A stretch of 64,000 nt of DNA from Micromonospora rhizosphaerae (GTDB lineage Bacteria; Actinomycetota; Actinomycetes; Mycobacteriales; Micromonosporaceae): positions 2,542,001 through 2,606,000 of the forward strand of contig NZ_FMHV01000002.1 in NCBI RefSeq assembly GCF_900091465.1. Direction: 5' to 3'. Shown in pieces: positions 17,634-25,824 of the stretch. The notes beneath the pieces were generated by a model, which searched no databases, was not told the DNA's origin, and was given only the letters and a program-made list of their open reading frames with translations. The position numbers were made by a program, and so were the translations under genes. Position 1 is the first letter of the stretch. Each line of letters starts with the position of its first letter.

Positions 17634-17682
17634 CGGCCATAATTCGGCCTCCGCGCCGCCAGGCGGCGCTACGGATCGAATG
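17634..17682 (-). repeat. 49-bp inverted repeat, copy B (5' side of fadA)
   Basis: The minus-strand reading matches copy A at 46 of 49 bases. Here the GCCGCCTGGCGGC core is a perfect inverted repeat. The copy points into fadA and supplies an apparent GGAGG box and ATG in frame with that gene. Confidence 0.9.
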
Positions 17683-17791
17683 AAGGCCGCCGGCACGGGC
17701 GATTTCCCTCGGATGCTACTCGCCAGTAACCAACCCCGACAGCACCCCCCATGTGGCCCACCCCACATCCCACCGGTCCCGCCCACTGGCG

Positions 17792-17833
17792 CGTTGATCA
17801 TCGGGTCGCCGGCCGCCAACTCCATGATCAACG
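17792..17833. repeat. Hairpin with TTGATCAT arms
   Basis: A perfect 10-base inverted repeat (CGTTGATCAT at 17792-17801 with ATGATCAACG at 17824-17833) around a GC-rich loop lies between fadA and the RNase D stop. It shares the GTTGATCAT core with the larger hairpin at 38866-38946. It sits just after the RNase D stop in the minus-strand direction only on its upstream side, so its role may be structural rather than termination. Confidence 0.6.
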
Positions 17834-17847
17834 GCGGGGGCAGCGGG

Positions 17848-19176
17848 TCAGGGGGCCGGTTGGGGGCCCGTGAGGGCCTCGGTGAGGGCGGGGAGGAGGA
17901 GGGCGATCTGCCATTCCCGGGCGTTGAAGCCGCGGAGGATCTCCGCCACCGCGTCGTCGGTGATCTCCTCGGGCGGGACCCAGGCCAGACGGCGGATCGA
18001 GTCGGGGGCGATCAGGTTCTCCGGGGGCAGGGTGTGCTCGCCGGCGATCCGGACCACCACCTCCCGGCAGCGGGCCAGCCGGGCGGCGGCCACCGGGTCC
18101 CGCTCCGCCCAGCGGTGCGGCGGCGGCGGACCCTCGACGGCCGGGGCCACCGGCAGCGCGTCCTCCGGCAGTTTGCGGGCGTCGTCCAGGGCCGCCAGCC
18201 AGGTGCGGGCGAGCCGCCGTACCGAGCGTCCGCCGAAGCCGGGGAGGGTCAGCAGGCTTTTCTCGTCCCTCGGGTCCAGCTCGGCGGCGGCCACGATCGC
18301 CGAGTCGGGCAGCACCCGGCCCGGGGCGGCGTCTCGCCGAGCGGCGATCTGGTCGCGGGCGTACCAGAGGGACCGGACCCGGGCCTGCGCCCGCGCGCCC
18401 CGGACCCGGTGGATGCCGGAGGTCCGGCGCCACGGCTCGGCGCGTACCCGGGGCGGGCGGGCGCCGGAGCGGACCAGGTTGGCGAACTCCTCCGCCGCCC
18501 ACGCCGACTTGCCCTGCCGGGTCAGCTCCTCGTCGAGGGCGTCGCGCAGGTCGACCAGCATCTCGACGTCGAGCGCGGCGTAGGTCAGCCAGGACTCGGG
18601 CAGCGGCCGGCTGGACCAGTCCGCCGCCGAATGGTGCTTCTCCAGGGTGTAGCCGAGCAGCTGCTCGGTCAGCGCGGCCAGGCCGACCCGCTCGAATCCG
18701 GCCAGCCGGGCGGCCAGTTCGGTGTCGAAGAGGCGGCGCGGGCGCAGCCCCAGCTCGGCCAGGCAGGCCAGATCCTGGCTGGCGGCGTGGAGCACCCACT
18801 CGGCCTCGCCGATCACCACGTCCAGGGCGGCGAGGTCGGGCAGCGGCAGCGGGTCGATCAGCGCCGTGCCGGAGCCGGCCCGGCGCAGCTGCACCAGGTA
18901 CGCCCGCTGGCTGTAGCGGTAGCCCGAGGCTCGTTCGGCGTCCAGGGCCACCGGCCCGATGCCGGCCGCGAAACGGGCCACGACCTCATCCAGCTCGCTC
19001 GGTGTGGCCACCGGCGCGGGAGTGCCCTCGCGCGGGGCGGTCAGCGGGACGGGCCCGCCGGCGGTGGGTTCGGTCGCCGCGTCCGCCGGCTCCGGCGTGG
19101 CCGATGGCGGCTGCTGCGGCGCCTCTTCCGCACGGCTCTCGGCGGCCCGACGGCGCAGGGGTGGTTCGTCGGTCAC
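17848..19176 (-). CDS. rnd: RNase D-like 3'-5' exonuclease with HRDC domain
   Basis: 442 residues, GTG start. A variable Pro/Ala/Glu-rich N-terminus (1-60) is followed by a DEDDy exonuclease domain: D79 and E81 in VALDAERAS, D135 in AASQDLACL, and Y199/D203 in YAALDVEML. An HRDC-type domain (about 255-335) includes LPGFGGRSVRRLARTW. The protein should trim RNA 3' ends, for example tRNA precursors. All catalytic positions are present. It is transcribed away from the HtrA-like protease. In actinobacteria this gene commonly lies near DUF3000 and hemE, as it does here. Confidence 0.9.
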   Translation of the reverse strand: MTDEPPLRRRAAESRAEEAPQQPPSATPEPADAATEPTAGGPVPLTAPREGTPAPVATPSELDEVVARFAAGIGPVALDAERASGYRYSQRAYLVQLRRAGSGTALIDPLPLPDLAALDVVIGEAEWVLHAASQDLACLAELGLRPRRLFDTELAARLAGFERVGLAALTEQLLGYTLEKHHSAADWSSRPLPESWLTYAALDVEMLVDLRDALDEELTRQGKSAWAAEEFANLVRSGARPPRVRAEPWRRTSGIHRVRGARAQARVRSLWYARDQIAARRDAAPGRVLPDSAIVAAAELDPRDEKSLLTLPGFGGRSVRRLARTWLAALDDARKLPEDALPVAPAVEGPPPPHRWAERDPVAAARLARCREVVVRIAGEHTLPPENLIAPDSIRRLAWVPPEEITDDAVAEILRGFNAREWQIALLLPALTEALTGPQPAP

Positions 19177-19405
19177 CTGACAACCCTAGTGCGCGACCGG
19201 ATCCGGCGTGCGCAGCCTGGTCCGGCGCGTGTCGACCCGGCGACCGAGGGATGTCGTGGCAGGGTCGGGTGGTGCTGACGTGGCAGCCTCGGACATCGGG
19301 GGAGACAAACCCCGTTCGCGCCGGTACGGTCCATCGAGCCACCGCCGGGTCGCGGACCGGAGGGGGCGTCGCACCGGGGGCGTCAACGGGGAGGACGTGG
19401 CGATC

Positions 19406-20755
19406 ATGACCGCTGGGTACGGGTCGGGCGACGGGACGCCGGGACAGGGTGCCGGCGAGGCCGCCGACGACCGCTGGCCGGAGCGTCCCGAGGCAAGCCG
19501 GCCGGGCCCCCTGCCGCCCCGGTTCGAGCCGCCCGCCCTCGGCCACCCGCCGACCGCCCCCGGCCAGCCGACGCCGCCCGCTACCGGCTTCCCGGCCACC
19601 CCCATCCAGCCGGCCGCACCGACTCCCGGGTTCGGGTCGGCCCTGCCCGCCCCGCCGGGTGCGCCGGTCGCCGGCATGCCCATGCCGGGCCAGCCCGCCG
19701 TTCCCAGCGCGAGGACCACCTGGTCCCCACCCGCCACCGGCGGCCAGTGGGGGAGCGGTCCCGCGCCCGGCGCCGAGCCGGGTCAGGGCGGGTGGTCACC
19801 CGGCGAGCCCGCAGCCGGGCCGGTGCCCGGGCAGTCGCCCGCCGCCCAGCACCCGATGCCGGGCCCGTCCACGGGCCAGCCCGTCGCCGGCCCGGCGTAT
19901 CCCGGGCAGCCGGCCGGGCCCGCGTACCCGGGCGGACAGCCCGGCTGGCCGGCGGCGCCCCCCGCTGGGCCGGCCTCGCCCACCCGCCGGCGCCGGCTGG
20001 CCGTCGCGGCGCTCGCCGCCGTGCTGGCCGTGGTCGCCGGGGTGCAGGCGTACCAGATCCACCGGCTGGGCGACCGGCTCGCCGCCACCGACCGGCGGCT
20101 GGCCGAGGCGCAGAACGCCGACGGCGCCCGGTTCGACGGCCTGGAGAAGCGGGCGGAGGCGCTGGAAAAGGAGGTTGGCGCGGCCTTCAACCCGGAGGCG
20201 GTGGCGGCCGCCGTGCTGCCCAGCGTCTTCCGGGTGCGCGCCGGCGAGTTCACCGGGACGGCGTTCGCGATCGGCAAGCCGGCCTCCGGTGGCGGGGCGA
20301 ACCTGCTCACCAACTTCCACGTGGTGGAGTCGGTCTGGGATGGCGGCGGCCGGCAGGTCTTCCTGGAGCGGACCGACCAGCGCTTCCCGGCCACCATCGT
20401 CAAGGTCGACAAGGCCAAGGACATCGCCCAGCTGCGGACCACCGCCAAGTTCGCCGGGCTGGTCGCCGCCCGCACGCCGGTCAAGTCCGGGCAGCAGATC
20501 GTGGTGGTCGGCGCCCCGCTCGGCCTGCAGGACAGCGTGACCACCGGGGTGGTGAGCGCCTTCCGCAAGGACGAGGGCGGCTCCGGCCCGGTCATCCAGT
20601 TCGACGCGCCGATCAACCCCGGCAACTCGGGCGGGCCGGTGATCAACGGCTCGAAGGAGGTCGTCGGCATCGCCACCGCCAAGGCGCGGGACGCCGAGGG
20701 GATCGGCCTCGCGGTGCCGATCAAGACGGCCTGCGACGCCTTCAAGCTCTGTTGA
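19406..20755 (+). CDS. Membrane-anchored trypsin-like serine protease (HtrA/S1C-like, no PDZ)
   Basis: 449 residues from an ATG at 19406; a GTG at 19397 is an alternative sharing the same GGGGAGGA box. A cytoplasmic Pro/Gly/Ala-rich tail of about 190 residues precedes one membrane segment (about 198-214), a short coiled stretch, and an extracytoplasmic protease domain with the triad H305 (TNFHVV), D339 (AKDIAQL) and S408 (NPGNSGGPV). The sequence stops directly after the protease domain, so the PDZ domain usual in DegP is missing. It is likely a wall-side stress or processing protease. Confidence 0.9.
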   Translation: MTAGYGSGDGTPGQGAGEAADDRWPERPEASRPGPLPPRFEPPALGHPPTAPGQPTPPATGFPATPIQPAAPTPGFGSALPAPPGAPVAGMPMPGQPAVPSARTTWSPPATGGQWGSGPAPGAEPGQGGWSPGEPAAGPVPGQSPAAQHPMPGPSTGQPVAGPAYPGQPAGPAYPGGQPGWPAAPPAGPASPTRRRRLAVAALAAVLAVVAGVQAYQIHRLGDRLAATDRRLAEAQNADGARFDGLEKRAEALEKEVGAAFNPEAVAAAVLPSVFRVRAGEFTGTAFAIGKPASGGGANLLTNFHVVESVWDGGGRQVFLERTDQRFPATIVKVDKAKDIAQLRTTAKFAGLVAARTPVKSGQQIVVVGAPLGLQDSVTTGVVSAFRKDEGGSGPVIQFDAPINPGNSGGPVINGSKEVVGIATAKARDAEGIGLAVPIKTACDAFKLC

Positions 20756-20885
20756 CCGGTCGGCCCGCCGCCCGCATTGACTTCATCCCTCACCGTCGAA
20801 CACGTAGCGCCGACCAGGTCGGCCGTCGACCGCCAGACCCCGGCCTTCGGGCCACCCCACGGGGGACCAGTAATTGGAGGAAGAC

Positions 20886-21656
20886 ATGTCCCAGCCACCG
20901 ACCGGGCCGGAGGGCTTCCCGCCGGCCTACCCACCGCAGCCGCCGCCCGGTCCGCAGCCCGCGGGCGGCACCGTGTACGGCAGTCCCTACGGCGCCGGGC
21001 AGCCCGAGCCGCCGCGGTACGGCCCGGCGCAGCCCGATCCCACCCTGCCCCAGCCCGCTGCGCCCCCGTCCGCCCCACCGGTGCCCGGCCAGTTCACGCC
21101 GGGCTCCGCCGCCCCGGTCTCCGGTCCGTCGTACACCCAGCCGATGTCGGCGCCGCCGATGTCCGCCCCGCCGGTCTCCGGTCCGGGCTTCGGGCAGCCG
21201 ATGTCCGCCCCGCCCGGCCCGAACGTTTCGTACGGGGCGCCCGCGCCGGGTGCCCGCAAGAGCCGGGCCACGCTGATCCTCGCCCTCGTCGCCGGGCTGC
21301 TCTTCGTCCTCGGCGGCGTGATGACCGGCCTGTTCGTCACCACGAACAATGAGCTGCACCGCACCGAGAAGCAGGTCAGTCAGCGGGACGGCACCATCAC
21401 GGCGAACAAGCAGGAGATCGACAAGCTCAAGGCCGACCTGCAGACCGTGCAGGACAAGCTGGCCGACACCGAGCAGGACCTGACCGGCACCAAGAACGAC
21501 CGGGACGAGCAGGCCCGGCAGAAGAAGGTCATCGCCACCTGCCTGGACAAGCTGACCACCGCCATCGCGGCGGCGTCGGCCGGCGACCGGGCCGCCTTCG
21601 ACAAGGCCAACAAGGGCCTGGACAAGGTCTGCGACGAGGCCGAGAACTACCTCTGA
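20886..21656 (+). CDS. Proline-rich single-pass membrane protein with coiled coil
   Basis: 256 residues, ATG with a perfect GGAGG box. The cytoplasmic N-terminus (about 1-120) is Pro/Gly/Ser-rich with repeated 'QPMSAPP' units. One membrane segment (about 126-149) is followed by an extracytoplasmic heptad-rich coiled coil (about 150-205, e.g. KLKADLQTVQDKLADTEQDL) and a small C-terminal helical part with two cysteines. It is 130 bases after the HtrA-like protease in the same direction and may share its transcript. No enzymatic signature was found; a scaffold role is possible. Confidence 0.82.
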   Translation: MSQPPTGPEGFPPAYPPQPPPGPQPAGGTVYGSPYGAGQPEPPRYGPAQPDPTLPQPAAPPSAPPVPGQFTPGSAAPVSGPSYTQPMSAPPMSAPPVSGPGFGQPMSAPPGPNVSYGAPAPGARKSRATLILALVAGLLFVLGGVMTGLFVTTNNELHRTEKQVSQRDGTITANKQEIDKLKADLQTVQDKLADTEQDLTGTKNDRDEQARQKKVIATCLDKLTTAIAAASAGDRAAFDKANKGLDKVCDEAENYL

Positions 21657-21674
21657 TCCACGAGGCCAGCCGTA

Positions 21675-21703
21675 CGGGCCGCCCCGGTCACCGGGGCGGC
21701 CCG
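21675..21703. terminator. Bidirectional terminator
   Basis: A GC-only stem of 13-14 base pairs (21675-21688 with 21690-21703) lies between the proline-rich gene and the convergent DUF3000 gene. Confidence 0.75.
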
Positions 21704-21786
21704 TCGGCCTTCGTCGGCCCGCCCGGGCGCGCCGGTGATCGACCGTTCGGAGGCAGGGCGGACCGGCGGGCGGGGAGCGGGTCGGG

Positions 21787-22359
21787 TCAGGCGGCGCCGG
21801 CCGGGCGGCGGGACGGCAGGGGCGTGACGCCGGGCGGCGGGAGACCGGCCGTGGAGGACAGCAGCGCGCACCAGCCGAGCAGGTGCGGGGCCAGGTCGAC
21901 GCCGCGCGGCGTCCACGAGGCGCGGATCTCGATGTCCCCGGCCGCGGGCGGCCCGGCCAGCTCGCCGAACCGGGTCGACAGGGTCTGGGTGACCGTGCCG
22001 CCGATCGCCCGGTACCGGGCGTCCTGCGCGTCCAGCGCGTCGGTCAGCCACGTCCAGCCCACCCCGGGCAGCAGCGGATCGGCGGCCAGATCCACCTCCA
22101 GCTCGGCGGTCACGTAGGTGACCAGCCGCAGCGTGCCCTGCCACGCCTCGTGCCCGGCCGGGTCGTGCAGCAGGATCAACCGCCCGGTGGCCACCTCGTC
22201 GCCGTCCCGCAGCACGGCGGCGGAGAGGGCGAACGCGTACGGGGCCAGGCGCTGGGGCGCGCCGACCTCCTCGAGCACGATCTCCGAGCGGGGGGTGACC
22301 GACCGCAGCCCGGCGACCGCGCGAGCGAAGGTTTCCGGGAGCGCGATCGGGGGGGCCAT
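21787..22359 (-). CDS. DUF3000 family protein
   Basis: 190 residues. It begins [18 protein letters not shown] and contains [28 protein letters not shown] sequence, the pattern of actinobacterial DUF3000 proteins. These are nearly always next to hemE and close to the RNase D gene, as seen here. It has no membrane segment or signal peptide. Function is unknown. It is divergent from hemE with a 190-base shared upstream region. Confidence 0.9.
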   Translation of the reverse strand: MAPPIALPETFARAVAGLRSVTPRSEIVLEEVGAPQRLAPYAFALSAAVLRDGDEVATGRLILLHDPAGHEAWQGTLRLVTYVTAELEVDLAADPLLPGVGWTWLTDALDAQDARYRAIGGTVTQTLSTRFGELAGPPAAGDIEIRASWTPRGVDLAPHLLGWCALLSSTAGLPPPGVTPLPSRRPAGAA

Positions 22360-22430
22360 GTCGGCAGCCTATGCCGCTGCCCGCCCGGTGAGCCGTACGG
22401 CGCGCCGACGCGCCGCCGCGTCGGCGGGGT

Positions 22431-22480
22431 CAAGAGGGGACCCCTGCCATCCCGGATGCGTTGCCAAGGGGCCCTCCTTT
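22431..22480. repeat. GGGG/CCCC-rich interspersed element in the DUF3000-hemE promoter region
   Basis: Two related arms, CAAGAGGGGACCCCTGCCA (22431-22449) and TGCCAAGGGGCCCTCCTTT (22462-22480), flank a short centre. The first contains the palindrome AGGGGACCCCT. The style matches repetitive intergenic elements of related genomes, from memory, but only one copy is visible here. Confidence 0.45.
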
Positions 22481-22555
22481 CCCGCCCGGCGGGCCCGGTC
22501 ACAAAAGGTGACGGTGCCCGTCGGGGCCGCCTCGGCCCGTGGCACGATGGCCGCG

Positions 22556-23647
22556 ATGACCACCGACACCACGGGCACTGTCGCCCGACACGGAGAACCC
22601 CGCCGCGGCGGGCCGGCCGACTCGCCCTTCGTCCGGGCCTGCCGCCGCGAGCCCGGCCCGCACACCCCGGTCTGGTTCATGCGTCAGGCCGGCCGGTCGC
22701 TGCCGGAGTACCGCGAGATCCGGGCGAACGTGCCGATGCTGGAGTCCTGCCGCCGCCCGGACCTGGTCGCCGAGATCACCCTCCAGCCGGTCCGCCGGCA
22801 CGGGGTCGACGCGGCGATCCTGTTCAGCGACATCGTGGTCCCGGTGGCCGCGGCCGGGGTCGACCTGGACATCGTGCCCGGCACCGGGCCGGTGGTCGCC
22901 GAGCCGGTGCGCACCGCCGACGACGTCGAGCGGATCCGCCCGATCGGCCGGGACGACGTGTCCTACGTGGACGAGGCGGTCCGGCTGCTCGTGGCCGAGC
23001 TGGGCGACATCCCGCTGATCGGCTTCGCCGGCGCCCCGTTCACGCTGGCCAGCTACCTGGTCGAGGGCGGCCCGTCGCGGACCCACGCGAAGACCAAGGC
23101 GCTGATGTACGGCGAGCCGGAGCTCTGGCACGCACTCTGCGCCCGGCTGGCCGAGGTGACGCTCTCCTTCCTGCGGGTGCAGGTCGACGCCGGGGTCTCC
23201 GCGGTGCAGCTCTTCGACTCCTGGGCCGGCGCGCTGTCCGAGGCCGACTACCGCCGCTACGTGCTGCCGCACTCGACGGCCGTGCTCTCCGGGCTGGCCG
23301 ACGCGGGCGTGCCGCGGATCCACTTCGGGGTGGGCACCGGCGAGCTGCTCGGCGCGATGGGCGAGGCCGGCGCGGACGTGGTCGGCGTGGACTGGCGTAC
23401 CCCCTTGGACGTGGCGACCCGCCGGATCGGCCCGGACAAGGCGGTCCAGGGCAACCTCGACCCGTGCGTGCTGCTCGCCCCCTGGCCGGTGGTGGAGACC
23501 GAGGTGCGACGGATCCTCGACCAGGGGCGGGCCGTTCCCGGTCACGTGTTCAACCTCGGCCACGGCGTCCTGCCGGAGACCGACCCCGACGTGCTGACCC
23601 GGGTTGTCGCGCTGGTGCACGAGCTCTCCGCGCGACCGGTGGAGTAG
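22556..23647 (+). CDS. hemE: Uroporphyrinogen decarboxylase
   Basis: 363 residues from the ATG at 22556; an ATG at 22547 is equally possible and neither has a strong ribosome site. Hallmarks are [17 protein letters not shown] near the N-terminus with the conserved arginines, the FSDIVVP segment with the catalytic aspartate, [12 protein letters not shown], and [12 protein letters not shown] near the C-terminus. It decarboxylates uroporphyrinogen III to coproporphyrinogen III. It is first in the hemE-hemY-hemQ operon, with the next start four bases after its stop. Confidence 0.95.
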   Translation: MTTDTTGTVARHGEPRRGGPADSPFVRACRREPGPHTPVWFMRQAGRSLPEYREIRANVPMLESCRRPDLVAEITLQPVRRHGVDAAILFSDIVVPVAAAGVDLDIVPGTGPVVAEPVRTADDVERIRPIGRDDVSYVDEAVRLLVAELGDIPLIGFAGAPFTLASYLVEGGPSRTHAKTKALMYGEPELWHALCARLAEVTLSFLRVQVDAGVSAVQLFDSWAGALSEADYRRYVLPHSTAVLSGLADAGVPRIHFGVGTGELLGAMGEAGADVVGVDWRTPLDVATRRIGPDKAVQGNLDPCVLLAPWPVVETEVRRILDQGRAVPGHVFNLGHGVLPETDPDVLTRVVALVHELSARPVE

Positions 23648-23650
23648 GGA

Positions 23651-25066
23651 GTGACCGTGCGGCAACCGTGGCGGGTGGCGATCGTCGGTGGCGGGATCAC
23701 CGGGCTGGCCGCCGCCGTCCGGTTGCGCGACCGCGCTCCCGCGGGCACCGAGATCACCGTGTACGAGCAGTCCGGCGCCCTCGGCGGCAAGCTGCGCACC
23801 GGTGAGCTGGCCGGCCAGGCCGTCGAGCTCGGCGCCGAGAAGTTCCTGATGCGTGACCCGGCCGGCGGGGATTCCGCCGCGGTTGCGCTGGTCCGCCGGC
23901 TCGGGCTGGCCGACGCGATCGTGCACCCCACCGTCGGGCAGGCCGCGCTCGCCGTCGACGGCGGGCTGCGCCCGATCCCGGGCGGGACGCTGGTGGGCGT
24001 ACCGGGGGATCTCGAGAAGGCGGCCACGGTCGCGCGGCCGGCGGCGGACGCCGATCGGGACGGCGGCCGGCCCTTGCTCGGTCCGGACGAGGACGTGGCG
24101 GTCGGCGCGCTGGTCCGCGACCGGCTCGGCGACGAGGTGGTGGACCGGCTGGTCGACCCGATGCTCGGCGGCGTCTACGCCGGGCGGGCCGACAACCTCT
24201 CCCTGGTCACCACCATGCCGGCGCTGGCCCGGGCGGCCCGCGTCGAGCACACCCTGGTCGACGCGGTCCGGGCCGCGCAGGCCGCCGCACCGCGCCCTTC
24301 CGGCACCCCGGTCTTCGGCACCCTGGCCGGCGGGCTCAGCCGGTTGGTCGAGGCGGCGGCGGCCGCCAGCGGCGCGACCATCCGCCGGGACGCGACCGTC
24401 CGCGAGCTGCACCCGACCGCGACCGGCTGGCGGCTGGTGGTCGGCCCGACCCGCGACCCGGAGCTGGTGGAGGCCGACGCGGTGGTGCTCGCCGTGCCGG
24501 CGCGAACGGCCGCCCGGCTGCTCGCCGGCCCGGCCCCCGAAGTGGCCGCGGCCGTCGGCGGGCTCGACTACGCCAGCGTCGCGCTGGTCACCCTGGCCCT
24601 GCCCGAGCCGGAACTGCCCGAGCTTTCCGGGTTCCTGGTGCCGGCCACCGAGGGGCTGCTGATCAAGGCGTCGACCTTCTTCACCACCAAGTGGGGGCAC
24701 CTGCGCCGCTCCGACGGCATGGCGCTGGTCCGCGCCTCGGTCGGCCGGTACGGCGACGAGACGGCGCTCCAGCTCACCGACGACGCCCTGGTCGCCGCCG
24801 TGCACCGGGAGCTGTCGAAGGTGCTGGGCAACCCGCTGCCCACCCCGGTCGCGAGCCACGTCCAGCGGTGGGGCGGGGCGCTGCCGCAGTACGCCCCGGG
24901 TCACGCCGAGCGGGTGGCGGCGGCCCGGACGGCGCTGCGCGCCGCCCACCCCACGCTGGTCCTGGCCGGCGCCGGGTACGACGGCGTCGGCATCCCGGTC
25001 TGCGTCCGCTCCGGCGAGACGGCGGCCGAAGAGATCATCACAGCACTGGGAGGATCGGGATCATGA
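23651..25066 (+). CDS. hemY: Coproporphyrinogen III / protoporphyrinogen oxidase
   Basis: 471 residues, GTG start with a GGAGTAGGGA box. The N-terminal FAD-binding motif is [19 protein letters not shown]; the C-terminal FAD-contacting segment reads [20 protein letters not shown]. In Gram-positive bacteria this flavoenzyme oxidises coproporphyrinogen III to coproporphyrin III with oxygen (also called cgoX or hemG). Being flanked by hemE and hemQ supports the coproporphyrin-dependent route. Its stop overlaps the hemQ start (ATGA). Confidence 0.94.
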   Translation: MTVRQPWRVAIVGGGITGLAAAVRLRDRAPAGTEITVYEQSGALGGKLRTGELAGQAVELGAEKFLMRDPAGGDSAAVALVRRLGLADAIVHPTVGQAALAVDGGLRPIPGGTLVGVPGDLEKAATVARPAADADRDGGRPLLGPDEDVAVGALVRDRLGDEVVDRLVDPMLGGVYAGRADNLSLVTTMPALARAARVEHTLVDAVRAAQAAAPRPSGTPVFGTLAGGLSRLVEAAAAASGATIRRDATVRELHPTATGWRLVVGPTRDPELVEADAVVLAVPARTAARLLAGPAPEVAAAVGGLDYASVALVTLALPEPELPELSGFLVPATEGLLIKASTFFTTKWGHLRRSDGMALVRASVGRYGDETALQLTDDALVAAVHRELSKVLGNPLPTPVASHVQRWGGALPQYAPGHAERVAAARTALRAAHPTLVLAGAGYDGVGIPVCVRSGETAAEEIITALGGSGS

Positions 25067-25764
25067 CCGAGCAGACCAACGCGGCCCGGCTGCGGGAGCT
25101 GAACGCCAGCATCCGCTACACGATGTGGTCGGTGTACCGGGCGACCAGCCCCCTCCCGTCCCTGCGCGAGAACGTCATCGACGAGGTCACGGCCCTCTTC
25201 GAGGAGCTGGCCGGCAAGGACGTGACGATCCGTGGCACGTACGACGTGGCCGGCCTGCGCGCCGACGCCGACCTGATGATCTGGTGGCACTCCTCCTCCA
25301 GCGACGCCCTCCAGGACGCCTACCTGCGGTTCCGGCGCACCACCCTGGGCCGGGCGCTGACCCCGGTCTGGTCCCAGATGGCGCTGCACCGGCCGGCGGA
25401 GTTCAACAAGAGCCACATCCCGGCGTTCCTGGCCGGCGAGGAGGCCCGGGCCTACATGTGCGTGTACCCGTTCGTCCGCTCCTACGAGTGGTACCTGCTG
25501 CCGGACGCCGAGCGGCGCGAGATGCTCGCCGAGCACGGCCGGATGGCCCGCGGTTACCCGGACGTGCGGGCCAACACGGTTGCCTCGTTCGCCCTCGGCG
25601 ACTACGAGTGGATGCTCGCCTTCGAGGCGGACGAGCTGCATCGGATCGTCGACCTGATGCGGGATCTGCGGGCCGCCGGCGCGCGGCGGCACGTCCGGGA
25701 GGAGATCCCGTTCTACACCGGCCGTCGGCGGCCGATCGCCGACATCGTCACCTGCCTGGTCTGA
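25063..25764 (+). CDS. hemQ: Coprohaem decarboxylase (HemQ, chlorite-dismutase family)
   Basis: 233 residues from an ATG overlapping the hemY stop, with a GGGAGGA box. It has the family pattern: [12 protein letters not shown] with the catalytic tyrosine, then [14 protein letters not shown] with the proximal haem histidine, and [17 protein letters not shown]. It uses hydrogen peroxide to decarboxylate coprohaem III to haem b, also known as chdC. The ferrochelatase (hemH/cpfC) is not in the window. A strong hairpin follows the stop. Confidence 0.95.
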   Translation: MTEQTNAARLRELNASIRYTMWSVYRATSPLPSLRENVIDEVTALFEELAGKDVTIRGTYDVAGLRADADLMIWWHSSSSDALQDAYLRFRRTTLGRALTPVWSQMALHRPAEFNKSHIPAFLAGEEARAYMCVYPFVRSYEWYLLPDAERREMLAEHGRMARGYPDVRANTVASFALGDYEWMLAFEADELHRIVDLMRDLRAAGARRHVREEIPFYTGRRRPIADIVTCLV

Positions 25765-25778
25765 CCCGCCCGGTCAGC

Positions 25779-25816
25779 GCAACGGGCCCCGGAGGATCTC
25801 CTCCGGGGCCCGTTGC
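25779..25816. terminator. Strong bidirectional terminator
   Basis: A perfect 18-base-pair stem (25779-25796 with 25799-25816) with a two-base loop begins 14 bases after hemQ. It lies eight bases from the stop of the convergent amidase gene and can serve both. Confidence 0.9.
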
Positions 25817-25824
25817 CGCCCGCG

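Noticed and set aside
16009..19278. 1089-codon plus-strand frame across fadB, fadA and RNase D
   Set aside because: It runs opposite three recognised genes and crosses repeat copy B and an intergenic hairpin; no domain is present.
22499..24949. 816-codon minus-strand frame opposite hemE and hemY
   Set aside because: Both haem genes are full length with active-site motifs on the plus strand.
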